The position numbers and the translations under genes were made by a program. The notes below the pieces were generated by a model. The model ran no database searches. It had not been told where the DNA came from and worked only from the letters and a program-made list of their open reading frames with translations. Below are positions 11,432 through 22,067 of a DNA stretch of 64,000 nt, in pieces (position 1 is the first letter of the stretch; each line of letters starts with the position of its first letter). The stretch is from Isoetes taiwanensis (lineage: Eukaryota > Streptophyta > Lycopodiopsida > Isoetales > Isoetaceae). The stretch covers positions 20,927,959 through 20,991,958 of the forward strand of contig JAJEKV010000008.1 in assembly GCA_021234155.1 (NCBI GenBank), in the 5' to 3' direction.

Positions 11432-13020
11432 ATTTTTTAACGTCCATGGAGACCAATAGGTCATGGGACCCATACAATGGGCTAGTACAATCATTACTAC
11501 TAGGATTAAAAAACCCCTGCCTCGAAAGGTTTTCAAGGGAAAAACCTTTGCAGTAATGATGATACTAGACAAGCGGAGATAATGGCTACTGAGGGCTCAG
11601 TAATTGCAGACGTTTATCTAGAACCTCAAGAATGTATAATGCCAAGTCATGCACGATGGTGCTCGAGAAGTTGTTAAGCGTGGAATTAAGGTCAAAAATG
11701 ATTCCCGACTATCTCAAAAGCGGGGCAACTTCGAAGAGTATGGCTTTCATCTTCAATAACACATGAATCGCAAGGCACATAGTCTAAAGCTTCTCCAGCG
11801 GCAATTCGCGCGCCGCTCCCATCTATCCGTCTCAATCCGTGTAGCTGTGGGACCCCGCGGCGAATTGATGCAATAGCTACAAGCTTGTTCACGGACAATG
11901 AAGCAAGCAAATAAGCTTGGGGCCCCGTGCCAAGGTGGAATTTTTGTGTGCATGATAATGACCGGTTTTCACTTGGGCCAAAGTAAAACTGCGTCCCATA
12001 TCTTTTGAGAAAAAGAGCATTGAGATATTGTTGCAAAGCTTCGAGTTAGAACTGGCAAGCATCGGGCGGTGATTTCTGGTTGTACCCCAACCGCAAACCA
12101 TGTAGTGCAATGCTCTTTCCAACATCGTTTCAAACGGCGAGGAGATTCACCATGGCATGTGCAAGAACAGATACCTAACATCATCCATGTGGTGCACCTT
12201 GCGCGGATATAGTGGAGATGGCGCTTCATGGCGGGAATGTTGAAGAGGCCAAAACCTGTCTCTTGTAAAAGAATAGCATAGGGCACCGTTGTTTTAACTC
12301 CGAGGCTGTAAGTGAGAAAGGACTTTTGCACCCGCTCCAAACTCTCCCAAGCACTAGCACTAATGACAGGCCCCCACACTTCAGAACCATACAGTAAAAC
12401 AGGCTCTACCAAAGCCCGAAACAAGTGGGCTTTCCGTGGCCAATCATGAATTTCTGCACGAAAACAATTGCTTTGCATTGCATAGAGTGCTCTCCATCCA
12501 GCAGCCACACGTTTGGTAATACACTGTTCCCAAAGTGTGTTCTTACAGAATTCTACACCAAGATACTTGTAGCTATCTACAACTTCAACTTCGCGGCTAT
12601 CATAGTGCATAGTGGGAATATTGTGATGAGAAGATTGAACTACCAAAAGCTTGGTCTTTTGGAGATTAACACGCAGATCTGTGTTCTCACAAAAACTGTG
12701 CAGAGCATGTAAATGTTGCTGCATACTAGCAGCGGTATGTGCCAGAAGTGAAACATCATCAGCATACATAAGTTGCCTAATGATATAGTGTGCCAAATGT
12801 GGACCTCCGCCGCCATGATTATCAAGCCATTCTTCCAATTGATCAATGTACAAGCCAAAGAGTGTAGGAGATAAAGGGCAACCCTGACGAACTCCAATAT
12901 TGCTAGTAATTTGAGTACACGAAATTATAAGCTCGAGAATCTTTTGAATGCAATGCATGAAAGACCTCACTATCTGACAATCTGCGTGTTCTATTTGAAT
13001 ATAAAATGTGTCCAAAGTGA
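11432..13020 (-). pseudogene. LINE-2 reverse transcriptase, 5'-truncated, copy A
   Basis: The minus-strand frame contains GVRQGCPLSPTLFGLYIDQL, then LMYADDVSLLAHTA, 'YKYLGVEF' and 'FRALVEPVLLYGSEVWG', which is the later half of a non-LTR reverse transcriptase. Earlier reverse transcriptase blocks, including the first catalytic Asp, are missing, and the protein merges upstream into unrelated sequence, so the insertion is 5'-truncated. A frameshifted C-terminal segment near 11.75 kb carries a zinc-binding pattern with 'EDESHTLRSCPAF'. This family is clearly different from the L1-type LINE next to it. Sequence at 11.7-12.3 kb is heavily disrupted compared with copy B. Confidence 0.8.
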
Positions 13021-13896
13021 ATATCATAACTAAAATTCTGTTGATCTCTTTATTTACGCTGTCTACACTTATGGATTGATCTATGAGTGGTCTCCATGAA
13101 CAATATCTCAAATAATGCGCAGGTTAGCAAGGAGCTATGCTTCCAAAGTCAACATCCTCTTAGTACATCCTAAGTACATGTACAACAGTAAAATTTTAAG
13201 TTCTCCATAAGCACCCAAATAATATGAAAAGCATCAAGGATTGTGCATATAATAGTCGTGTAAAGAATCTGCACAATAAAAGAAACTGCACCTTTACATG
13301 CAGCTATCTATGCACAACACTTTAACCAGAGCATCCTAATTTGTAACCACATTTTCAATAGTTAGATTTTATGTAAGCTAACGAAATTTGAACTATCACT
13401 TCACACACATGTCAGTACCTAGTACCTGGTAGTAAACTCTTGCTTAAGATCTCTAATTTGAACTGCTCCCATCAAAACTGATGTATTTATAGAAGTAATG
13501 GGAATCCCAAACTGTATCCATATAATTTGGTGTAGCAAACTGTCTACAACAATACATCTGAGTAAATCTACATCATAGTAGAAGTTGATTGCACATTACA
13601 CCGATACAATATATTGGCTTATAGTAGACGCCACCATGCTAGAAAATTAAATAGGTAGAAGAGAAGTATACAGTTGCTATTTACCACGTGCAGCAAGGGA
13701 ATTGTAGCTCTGTATAAAGTTGTGACAGAAAGGAGGCTATCCTTGGAATGTTGAATTTGTTGGCCACGCCCTGGGTCGATTCAACCAATGCATCAAATTA
13801 AATGCAACCACATTCCTCTTCAATTTAATTAATCCTAGATGCAGCAAGAGCAATGATCAAAATTGATCTAGCAACAATAGTAGGATAAGTGAAACT
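13021..13896. other. Non-coding stretch between LINE-2 and MTP1-like pseudogene, copy A (copy B 32141-33043)
   Basis: This is AT-rich sequence with no ORF, RNA gene or repeat I can name. The two copies are nearly identical here, showing that the mismatch patches in copy A are local. Confidence 0.5.
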
Positions 13897-14764
13897 CTAC
13901 CATTTGAAAACATGTTTCAGATCTGCATATTTTTGCATCAAGCAATAGCCACTGTGAAGAGGCAAAGTGCATATCAGGTCTATAACTTTCCATTCTGGTC
14001 TATACCATATCACAGCTCCCCCTATCATAACCCCAATGCTATGAATCAAATCACCTAAGACATGCAAATAAGCACCTCTCACATTTTATGTTCTCTTTAG
14101 AATGCGAACCATTTCCTTTTACATCTGTGTCAAGCTTTATACTTTGAGAATGTCTAAGAGCTTTAGCAATGTCGGTTTCCCTCTCCATGCTAGAGATGCA
14201 AACACAAACACCGAAAAAATTTCCTTGCATCTACAAAAAAAAGATCATCATGCTGATTTCCAAGAACTTCCCCTTGTACATACTCACTTCGTCTTTGATG
14301 ATCATGATTATAGTCATAGTTGTGATCATAATCGTGATTGTGACCAGATTCATACTTGCACTTGTTTTGATCGTGTTTTTGCTGGTGCCTAGGCCTGCTG
14401 CCATCACCAGACAAATGCTCGTCATGACTGTGCTCATTATGAGCATGACTATGTCCAGCATGCTCAGTCTCGCCATGGTCGTGCCTGTGTCCATGCTCAT
14501 GCCCCAAAATAGCCATCATTACAATATTTACAACCAAGCCAAATGTGGCAATCAAAAACATAAGTTTTGCATTCACAGGCTCAAAGTTACTGACTATCCT
14601 GTCAATTGCTTTGTAAACAATGATGCCTGCAAAGAGAGAAATGGCAAAACCAGCAACATCAGAAAATAAACGTGCAGCGTCTATAAGAACAGCAAGGCTG
14701 CTGGATAGGATTCCCCTTGCACTCTCTCAAACATAAAAACTAAACAGAATATGACAACCCAGGT
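13897..14764 (-). pseudogene. MTP1-like zinc transporter (CDF family) pseudogene, copy A
   Basis: Functional relatives are vacuolar-membrane Zn2+/H+ antiporters with six TM helices and a His-rich cytosolic loop. Here the pieces are recognisable in order on the minus strand: 'VVIFCLVFMSE' (TM1); 'SSLAVLIDAARLFSDVAGFA' (TM2); 'MFLIATFGLVVNIVMM' (TM4); a loop with 'GHEHGHRHDHG' and many more His; then '[20 protein letters not shown]' (TM5). The frame shifts at least twice (after TM1 and before TM5). About 36 residues covering the loop and TM3 are missing between 'AISLF' and 'AGIIVYKAI'. The first zinc-site His of HxxxD in TM2 is Arg. The C-terminal domain is unreadable. Not functional as read. 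Confidence 0.82.
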
Positions 14765-14951
14765 CAGCTTATTTTAGATGTTTTTAGCTCATGCTCATCT
14801 TGACCTTGGCCATCTGATAGTTCACATCCTCCACTACACATCAAAAACCCATTTCTTTTGCCTACTTCGCTTGAACTATAATCAGTACAAATCCAATCTA
14901 AGAAGCTAACTTTAGCATGTTAAATTTTGAAAAGGGAAAACTTTTTCTTAC

Positions 14952-15290
14952 CTGATATTCTGCGAGGACACAGCTATCGGGTTGTTGTTCTTGGCTAAGC
15001 AAAGGAAGCCGCATCTGCTCATGATGTAAATAGTTGCCATTCCGTGATTTTCGAGAGTGTCAAACTCATACCATACTCATGCCATAAGAAAAGAAAGAAT
15101 GTTAAACTCATACGCAAGAGCAAAATCTTGCAACAATGATTCGATCATGAATCTAGAGGCCACTTACCTGCCCAATCTTGCTTTGTTCTAGCCAACAGCT
15201 AATAAAAAACAATCCAATAAAAGCTCTGTGATAATATAGACCTTAGGTAATGATCATTTAGGGCTAAATACCGCGGTTTGTTAGAACATC
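14952..15290 (-). other. Exon-like segments upstream of the MTP1-like remnant, copy A
   Basis: This is the copy A counterpart of 34100-34440, with the GTAAG donor at 14947-14951 kept. The upper segment is disturbed by small differences. Function is unknown. Confidence 0.25.
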
Positions 15291-15889
15291 ACCCAAAAAA
15301 TGCAGTATGAGCAATCATGGTATGGCATAGGCGGACATATGTGCTCCATATGTTTTCCTCAAGTATTTGGAGCCCTGAGCTTCTTCTGACCTGAAGAAAT
15401 CGAAGTAAAACGAAGACAAATAATTCACGAGGAAAACCTTACAACAACGAAAGGATCCTCGGCCAATTAGATATGCATCCCCACAGCCATATAGACGTCA
15501 TCCATGCTCATGTAGTGACCGAATTGCACCTGAAAGAAGCAAGCATCATATATAAAAGCTTTCACGTAGATGGGGCTGAAGAAAATTCAACCGAATTTCA
15601 CAAAAATACATAAAGAGACAAACTACTCCTATTTCTAATCTATGATGATGTTATCTAACATGGTCGGCAAATCCACGATGTCCTCCATCATTCATCGTGG
15701 CATACATGTCGGATTGGAAGGGCTAAATCGAGAAAGGGGCAAAATCGAAATCCTAAGGAAATTTTCCCGATTTTTGGCAAATCGGGATTGTTTTCCGGCC
15801 ACCAAAACCCTCGAAATCTTAGGAAATCAAGTTAAAGAAAAAAATCTAAAAAGTTTTTGGGGTGCCAGAAAAACCGAATTTAAACAAGA
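15291..15889. other. Unassigned stretch, copy A (copy B 34441-35042)
   Basis: A minus-strand open frame in copy B (34959-34618) includes 'MEDIVDLPTMLDNICHRLEI' and ends just before an AT-rich region. It is broken in copy A. There is no recognisable domain, so I do not call a gene. Confidence 0.35.
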
Positions 15890-16314
15890 TATGTGCAACA
15901 TTGATAATTATTTTATCTCTTATTCCATAAATTTGTTGCAAAAATCATTTGAGAGACTCTAAACTATAGAATATGCGAGGGTGGAGCTGCTTCAAGAAGC
16001 ATCACGACTAGTTGTGTTAGTTTGAGAAATGTTACACAGAGCATATTAGGCCCAGATAAAATGCTTTTATGGTTTGAACAAGAATGCTAAATCACCGGAT
16101 AATTGTTTGATTTCTAAATGTTCTTATTTATGCCTTGGATAGGAAATGCACACTCAGAACTTTAAACCGTGTATAGATTTTTTTATTTTGAATATCATGC
16201 AACTAGTTTATACTATGTAGATATTTCTAAGTGTTCTTCTTTTTGAATGATTTCCCTCTACAATGTATACTCGGAACTTTGAATTGTGAATAAATTATCT
16301 AAATATTATAGAAA
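15890..16314. repeat. 0.4 kb repeat X, right copy (A)
   Basis: This is the intact-looking partner of 9620-10033. It continues past 'agaaa' into 'ttctagtattac', which makes it look like the empty site of the Helitron-like insertion. Confidence 0.75.
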
Positions 16315-16346
16315 TTCTAGTATTACGTATATATTAATATTATATT

Positions 16347-17099
16347 GGAAAAAGCTACAAAATGCCCTTATATTTTGACAACTTTCATCAGATATCCCTA
16401 ACTTTTTCATTACTTCGCCAAATGCCCATGATCAACGTATATCCTTTTGTAACATTTCACATTTCACAAAGTGCCCTCTAGTTTTTCATATTTAACAGAA
16501 TGCCCTTTTACAACAGATATTTTCGGCGCCGGCCGATGCCTACTTTTGAGCATGTTTTCTCAAAAAGAAAAAGGAAAACACAGGAGAAACCTGCTTATGA
16601 TCGAAACTTATTCTGCTTCATCCATTGTTTGCTTGTCCATCGATTTTTGCTCAAAGGCTCTCTTTTTCCAATTTTTTCTAAAGGATCAATCTCTCACAAT
16701 TCTGAAGCCTTTTTACTCACTTGCTACTCTAAAAGCTATTAGGGAGATCATGCACCCCGTTATTGTTCCTATTGTTCTGGGTACGATGTTTTCTCCAGCA
16801 AGAACACCATGTTGTTCAAGGGCATTTCAATACTTTGCTTATAATTGAAGGCTATTTTGTAACCGCAACTTTTAAAATTTGAAAGAAAAACACAAGTTGG
16901 AGGTCTTAAAGGCATTTTGGGAATTTAAAAGAAACGTAAGGGCATTTGAGGAATTAACGTAAACCTTGAAGGCGTTCGAATAATTTTCAGAAATTCAAAA
17001 TACATTACATGTTAACCAGGGGCATTTGGTGAAATTATGAAAAGTTAGGGGAATTTGGTGAAATTTATCAAAACATAAGGAAATTTTTGTAGTTTTCCT
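16347..17099. mobile_element. Foldback MITE with ~80 bp terminal inverted repeats, copy A
   Basis: The left end 'ggaaaaagctacaaaatgcc' and the inverted right end (plus strand '...gtagttttcc') match imperfectly for about 80 bp, including the 'ccaaatgccc' inner motif. TATATT flanks both ends (16341-16346 and just after 17099) as a candidate target-site duplication. There is no transposase; open frames in the middle are short and look fortuitous. Long TIRs suggest a Mutator-like or foldback MITE. Confidence 0.7.
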
Positions 17100-17866
17100 A
17101 TATTGATATATTTCTAGGTTGGTTTTGAAGCTTCTAAATGTCCTTGAAATTTCTAGAAAAGACCAGAGACACAGAAAATGTTTTCGCATCGCTTTCTTTA
17201 TTGTTCATTTTTGCATTGTCAATTCTGGACCTTTAGATTATGGGAAAGTCCATATAATCTTCCACATCAAAGGTCACTGGTTTTTGGACACTTAATTGTC
17301 TTGCACGAATCAATGGTGCAACGAGATTACAATGGGCAATAGTAAAGCTCTTGCATGAGTAGATTCATTGACGTACATGTGCAGTGACAATGTACAGATA
17401 TTTTAAGCTTTCCTTTCCTATTATTTCTTCTAAAAATACCTCTTCCTCTTACAACACATGCTTCAGAGATCACAAGAGATTGGTACACACCTAGCATTAA
17501 GAAAACCACACCCTATGTTCATAGTATTTACACGACTTCACACAAAACAAAAATTACCTAGCACGAAACAGCAAAATAGAAAATAGAAACCATCTTATAT
17601 TATAGTGTTTTAGTGCAAGTATGTAATGGACCACGCCCTAATTTGAAGGGCAAAGATCATCTGAGCCTAATCTAAAGGCAGAGATGTTTCACCTCTAGGT
17701 TTTTTTCTAGAGTTTTATTTCCTTCACCTTCACCTTCTCGGCTCCACCTTCTTTTGCTGCATTCCCCCGTCTTTTTTTTTTTTTTTTTTTTTTTTTTTGG
17801 CATTCTTCAAACCCTAACCCCTTTTCTTCATTGAGGGCATAGGTCTAAAATGCCTCGACCCACTGA
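17100..17866. other. Non-coding stretch with long poly-T, copy A (copy B 36239-37000)
   Basis: There is no coding region I can support. A poly-T run at about 17772-17799 is much shorter in copy B (about 36917-36932). A CT-rich stretch just before it could be an old 5' untranslated region of the carrier-like sequence downstream. Confidence 0.5.
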
Positions 17867-17968
17867 GATGGATGCCCACACTATTCTGTGCATGTTGTAG
17901 AATCTTTTGGCGACCAAGATGGATGCATACACTGTTTTGTGCATGCTGTAGAATCTTCTGGCATCCAA
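17867..17968 (+). repeat. 51-bp tandem duplication, copy A (copy B 37001-37102)
   Basis: Two head-to-tail units begin 'gatggatgc' and end 'tagaatcttctggc', about 88% alike by eye. They give a short frame with a repeated 'TLFCACCRIFW' peptide, which is probably not a protein. Confidence 0.75.
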
Positions 17969-18021
17969 TTCGGTGGGTTGAAGCGGCTATGCAAGCGGAC
18001 AACTATAGTGAAGTGACTTCT

Positions 18022-18327
18022 GTCAACACCACACATTCTTTTGACCTAATCAAGGTAGGATTGAAGCTCCAGATTGAACGAACATTAGCTTTGCAAAGCA
18101 TCAGCATCATCATCCCTTAAAAAAAATGCTTCTGATTTTGTTCTTCAAGCTGAGAGTTCGTCTAAGGTATTAATTTTAGGGGTTTCTGCAATATCTTTGA
18201 CTAGATTATGGCTGTATGATGTAATAAAGAGAAGATTGCAAGAAGAATAGTGTCCATATGTTGCATTGCAGACTTGATTGCAGGTAATCCTGCAGATATA
18301 GCTTTGGTCAGAATGCAAGCTGATGGT
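18022..18327 (+). pseudogene. Mitochondrial dicarboxylate carrier-like pseudogene, copy A
   Basis: Functional relatives exchange dicarboxylates across the mitochondrial inner membrane. Three blocks appear in the right order in different frames: 'THSFDLIKVGLKLQ' (carrier signature, with Ser for the usual Pro), 'LILGVSAISLTRLWLYDVIK' (compare GVSA...TRMGLYDIIK in plant DIC/PUMP proteins) and 'GNPADIALVRMQADG' (second repeat signature). Intervening sequence is deleted or scrambled and the third repeat is not found. Introns are not obvious, so a decayed processed copy is possible. Confidence 0.65.
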
Positions 18328-18697
18328 AAATTTCATATCGCTTGAGAAAATATTTTATTGGATTTCTGATGCATTGTTTTGTATGGTAAAGCATGAAAAT
18401 ATTAATTCCTTCTGAAGTAGATCATGAGGTCCAATTGATTAGAGGGACATGGTTGTTATTGCTGCATTGGCAGGGTGCTGTTCGGTTGGCAGGGGACTAC
18501 CCTGCATACTTTTAAGTTAGGTGCTCCTGACTTATTAATCAAGCTCCACTATTTCATAATGGGTTTTAGGAAACAAGACAATGCAAAGCAAGTAGAAGCT
18601 TGATCAGATGCAATAGAAGAAAACCTGTATCAACTTTAAATACTTCAATAGTTGCTAGCAAATTGGCACCAAACCTGGTTGACATCCTGAATAACCT

Positions 18698-18710
18698 GGC
18701 TCTGATACCA
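18698..18710 (-). other. Copia primer binding site, copy B
   Basis: This has the same minus-strand TGGTATCAGAGCC as in copy A, again one base from the candidate LTR edge. Here the following gag is cut off after about 22 codons by the duplication junction, so this LTR/PBS pair has no downstream element body. Confidence 0.88.
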
Positions 18711-18711
18711 C

Positions 18712-19403
18712 TGTTAAAAATTGTCCCTTAGATTGTCAACTTTACCATACAACTTGTATCACCAAATTTGCTAACAACCTTTCAACCAGAGCTTGTATTC
18801 ATTATTTCCATCACATAGTCTAGGTTTATGGAGCCAAAATTTGGTCACTAATCCAAGAACCTCAAACTATATTTCTTTTCCAATACAAAAGCTAGAATCA
18901 AGTCAACAACAAGTAGAATCAAGTCAGCAACAAATAATTGAATAACTAGCTTAAGTTATTCAAATTCTTCCTTTATAAACTACCACAAGAGCAAATCATA
19001 GGGGAACCATTGGATTTACTGTAGCAAGTAATCACTGTAGCTCTGGGATTTGACCCAGCTACTGTAGCAGTGTTGACCGGCCGGATTCGACCTAAAATAC
19101 CATCGATCCGTTTCTCTTCTTGCTCAGATCATTTCTGGTTTCTTTGTTTGCTTATTTCAAGGTCAGGGTCCGTCGGTTTCGCAGCAGATCGAATTTCTAA
19201 ACTGAGAAATCTCGATCTGCAAATATCCCACAGGCTTAAAGGTTTAAACCAGCTCTTGACCATTGAACCTTATTATTTTGTGCTTTCACAATTTATTTGA
19301 AAAACCTTAACCATTCAAGTTCACCCTATAAACACTTATGCAATCATGGGTGTCTAGCTGTTGGCTTAGCACCATAAGTTGACCTAACAACTTCATCTTA
19401 ACA
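18712..19403 (-). mobile_element. Candidate Copia LTR, copy B (orphaned by the duplication)
   Basis: This is a near-identical copy of 631-1324, with TGTTAA at one end and TTAACA at the other. It is followed only by the first codons of gag and then by the end of duplication copy A. Confidence 0.45.
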
Positions 19404-19536
19404 CTGTGGCTTTAGCAGAAGACCTCAGAATCTTCATTTACAATTATTACATGACAAACACTTCATTCTGACTCGAGGCAGGAGATGGTTACTATTGTCT
19501 CCTGCTCAGCACGCTCCCTATCCTATGTCATAGTTT

Positions 19537-20106
19537 CTATGGTGGTAGAGAGGGAGTCCATGCGAGCTTGAGGTCAGCAAGATCTTGTTTCTCATATTGC
19601 CTTCCAAAGTGTGCCAAACAGATGCCATCTTCTAATTGTTGTGTGCGGATCTCCATCTCTGCAATCCGCTATTTCTCTGCTGTCAATTGTCTTTTGAGAA
19701 CATAGGGCACTAAGGACTGGATCTCTTCTGCCAAGCCCACGATTCGAGTCCTGTTGCTCTCGATTCCTGCCTCCAGTTGTTTGAAGGCCTCCATCTGTGC
19801 CTAGTTTGCCATCGGGCCTGAACAGCAATCAACCTCCTCTTGGGTCGACCTTGTTGACTGGGCCTCTTCCTTTCCTTGCCATCTGATCGGGGCCGTTTTA
19901 GTGGTGGTCCATTTGCTTGGCCCCTCGGGCGGCCTCGTCATGCCCGAGATCGGCAATTTGGGGGCGTGTCTGGGAACTAACTTTGGACTGGGTCTAGGCC
20001 TGGGCTTGGGTTGTGGCTCGAGGGATGTCTCCATCCAAGTGGGGGTCTGGGCAGAGGGGTACACAAGTGGCCAAGATTGTTTGAAATCCACTAGTTCAAA
20101 AGGCTA
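19537..20106 (-). pseudogene. Coiled-coil gag-like ORF with two TAG stops, copy B
   Basis: This is the same frame as 1460-2062, with both TAG interruptions shared, so the decay predates the duplication. It lacks the 33-nt in-frame segment present in copy A. No catalytic domain or zinc knuckle is visible. Confidence 0.5.
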
Positions 20107-20613
20107 ATTACAAGTGCACAAGGAGTACTTAGGAGTTCAAAGAATGAAAACGAAGCATAAAGAATGCCCACCCCCAGTGGTTGGCATGGGGGGTTGGGGT
20201 GGTTTGGGGAAGGTTCAACCCTATGGGTGGGGGGTTCAATTTCGGCTATTTCCAGTATTCTTTTGGAATGGGAAGGATTTGGGGGGCGGGCTATCTACGA
20301 TTGATGTAGATAATGCACCCTGAGCTTAGAGAGAGAATGTGGCTTGAAGACCTTAAGCTAAGAGACGACACACGACACACATTTTGATGCCATAAGAGTC
20401 TGGAGACAGCCAAAAGCACGTAGAGTCGATAGTGACCAAAACCCTAGAGAGAATGTGAGGCTAAAAGGTGAGAGAATGTGGAGGGAGGGAGGAAGAAAGA
20501 AAGAGACAAGGAAGGAAAGGTTGTGCAACAAGGTAGCAAGCAAAAGTAAAAATAGTCCTAGAGATAGAAAGTATGTGAAATCAAGTTCTAGAGAGAGAAA
20601 ATGTGGAGAAGCA

Positions 20614-20811
20614 AGGCGCTAGATAGAGAGTATGTGCAAGAGCAAGGCGTTAGAGAGAGAGTGTGAGCAAGAGCCAAGGCGATAGAGAGTGTGTGAGCAA
20701 GAGCCAAGGCGATAGAGAGTGTGTGCAAGCAAGAGCCAAGGCACTAGAGAGAGAGCTAGAGCAAGAGCCAAGGCGCTAGAGAGAGAGCGTGAGCAAGAGC
20801 CAAGGCGCTGC
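20614..20811. repeat. AG-rich minisatellite, copy B
   Basis: This is the same array as in copy A, with a slightly different arrangement of units (an extra 'gagtgtgtgagcaagagcc' unit), showing repeat-number change since the duplication or an assembly difference. Confidence 0.75.
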
Positions 20812-21596
20812 AACCACAAGTCACGAAGAAACACCAGAAAGGTAATGATGTTTCGATTTAAGGAAGCTGCACATTATAAGAGTTTCTAGAAATCTAAAGT
20901 ATAAAGAGGTTTGATATTGTAAGGTAGATTGTTGTGCACATGGCATGCTGCAACTTGTTCCGTATAAATTCAGCTTAAAGAGCATTTCAACATTATCAAC
21001 TACTATGGCAAATGTACCTATGTCTGTTATTGTGCTACATATTCTAAACGAGATGCATCTTAGACTACCATAATCATCGAATCCGTCAATCCTATGGCCC
21101 AGATCATATGTTGGGGCCTCTAGGCACCTCTCGTTTTGCTTATGCTCACTTATGATTGGAGGCGCCTATGATTTTGAAATATGAAATACGAGTTTTCCTA
21201 AGGTTTTGAGAGAATATCGAACCTCTATACGACTTTGTCTATTTAGAATATGAAATACAGAGGCTCGAACCTCTACCAAGGGGCTCGAACCTCTACCAAA
21301 ATAACTCAGTGTCCTAGTAAGACTACTTTAACCAATATACTCAGTGAGCTAATGTGATTATTTTTTATCTTGAATCAATGTTTTTTTTTATAACAACTCA
21401 TTCAATTGTTTTAGGGATATATGGTCTATGGTTTTAGGAATTGTCATTTTTACATCCATATCAAATCCCCCGTGGAACCCCCGGTTATTGTGCTACATAT
21501 TGGAGTCAGACGCTTGCAAACATACTTTATCTTTCTAGAGATTTATAATGGAAATTTGGTATACACATAGTTGTGGGCCTTAACTGGGGTCCTTAG

Positions 21597-21747
21597 GTTG
21601 TTGACCTGAAATGCAAAGTGAATGACGTATCAACAATGAGATGTGCTGAAAGAATATGTCAATTGCACAAAGATATTTATCAGCAATTCAAACTGGATGT
21701 GTCATCGATTTTTACCCTCCTGAAGCCATGCCATGATTTAGCACACG
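21597..21747 (+). CDS. Internal exon of an unidentified gene, copy B
   Basis: This matches the copy A exon with both splice sites kept (CCTTAG before it, GTAAGT after it). A clean exon in an otherwise decayed landscape suggests a real host gene or a fairly recent gene fragment. The product is unknown. Confidence 0.45.
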
Positions 21748-21763
21748 GTAAGTATTTTTATGG

Positions 21764-21773
21764 CCTTTCTACT
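21764..21773. repeat. LINE target-site duplication, left (copy B)
   Basis: CCTTTCTACT directly abuts the poly-T (the reverse of a poly-A tail) of the minus-strand LINE and recurs at 28627-28636 at the other end of the element. Copy A has the same pair at 3721-3730 and 9476-9485. Confidence 0.8.
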
Positions 21774-21797
21774 TTTTTTTTTTTTTTTTTTTTTTTT
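21773..21797 (-). other. LINE poly-A tail (plus-strand poly-T), copy B
   Basis: This run of 25 T on the plus strand is the 3' tail of the minus-strand LINE. The corresponding copy A run (about 3731-3762) is longer and interrupted by C, as expected of a slippage-prone homopolymer. Confidence 0.85.
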
Positions 21798-22067
21798 AGA
21801 AACGGCAGAGGAGTTATATTACATGTAATACATAGTAATACAAAATGCACAGAGTAGAACTCTGTTATAAGGCCTTAACTAGGCCTGTCTCTCCAAAAGG
21901 AGGAAAATTCAGTTAAATGAAAACACTGTTTTAAGGATTAGATCCAAAATAACCAGAATTTAAAGTTCAAGTTTGCTGCATAATACTGGAAATATAAGAC
22001 AGTCAGGTATTGTTGAGGCCTTAATCATCCCGAACTCCATCAAGAGTTATTACTGCAAAGGCATGGG

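Larger units (their letters stand above)
538..18623. repeat. Tandem segmental duplication, copy A
   Basis: This whole block reappears in the same order and orientation at 18619-37757. It starts at GAAAA (538-542) inside a Copia gag and ends at GAAAA (18619-18623), which is also the start of copy B. Copy A is about 1.05 kb shorter, almost entirely because 1046 bp of the LINE are missing. It also carries dense mismatch patches at about 4.6-5.0, 6.2-6.9, 7.5-9.4 and 11.7-12.3 kb, while other stretches match copy B almost perfectly. Confidence 0.9.

Noticed and set aside
14169-14669. Plus-strand ORF rich in Ile/Val/Met opposite the His-rich loop
   Set aside because: It is the antisense shadow of the MTP1-like His-rich loop; His codons read as Met/Val/Ile on the other strand and mimic a membrane protein.
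16471-16848. 125-codon plus-strand ORF inside the MITE
   Set aside because: It has no domain and overlaps another open frame in a terminal-inverted-repeat element without transposase motifs; likely chance.
17867-17968. Possible CRISPR-like or Cys-rich repeat protein at the 51-bp duplication
   Set aside because: There are only two diverged units with no spacers, and this is a plant genome; a simple tandem duplication explains it.
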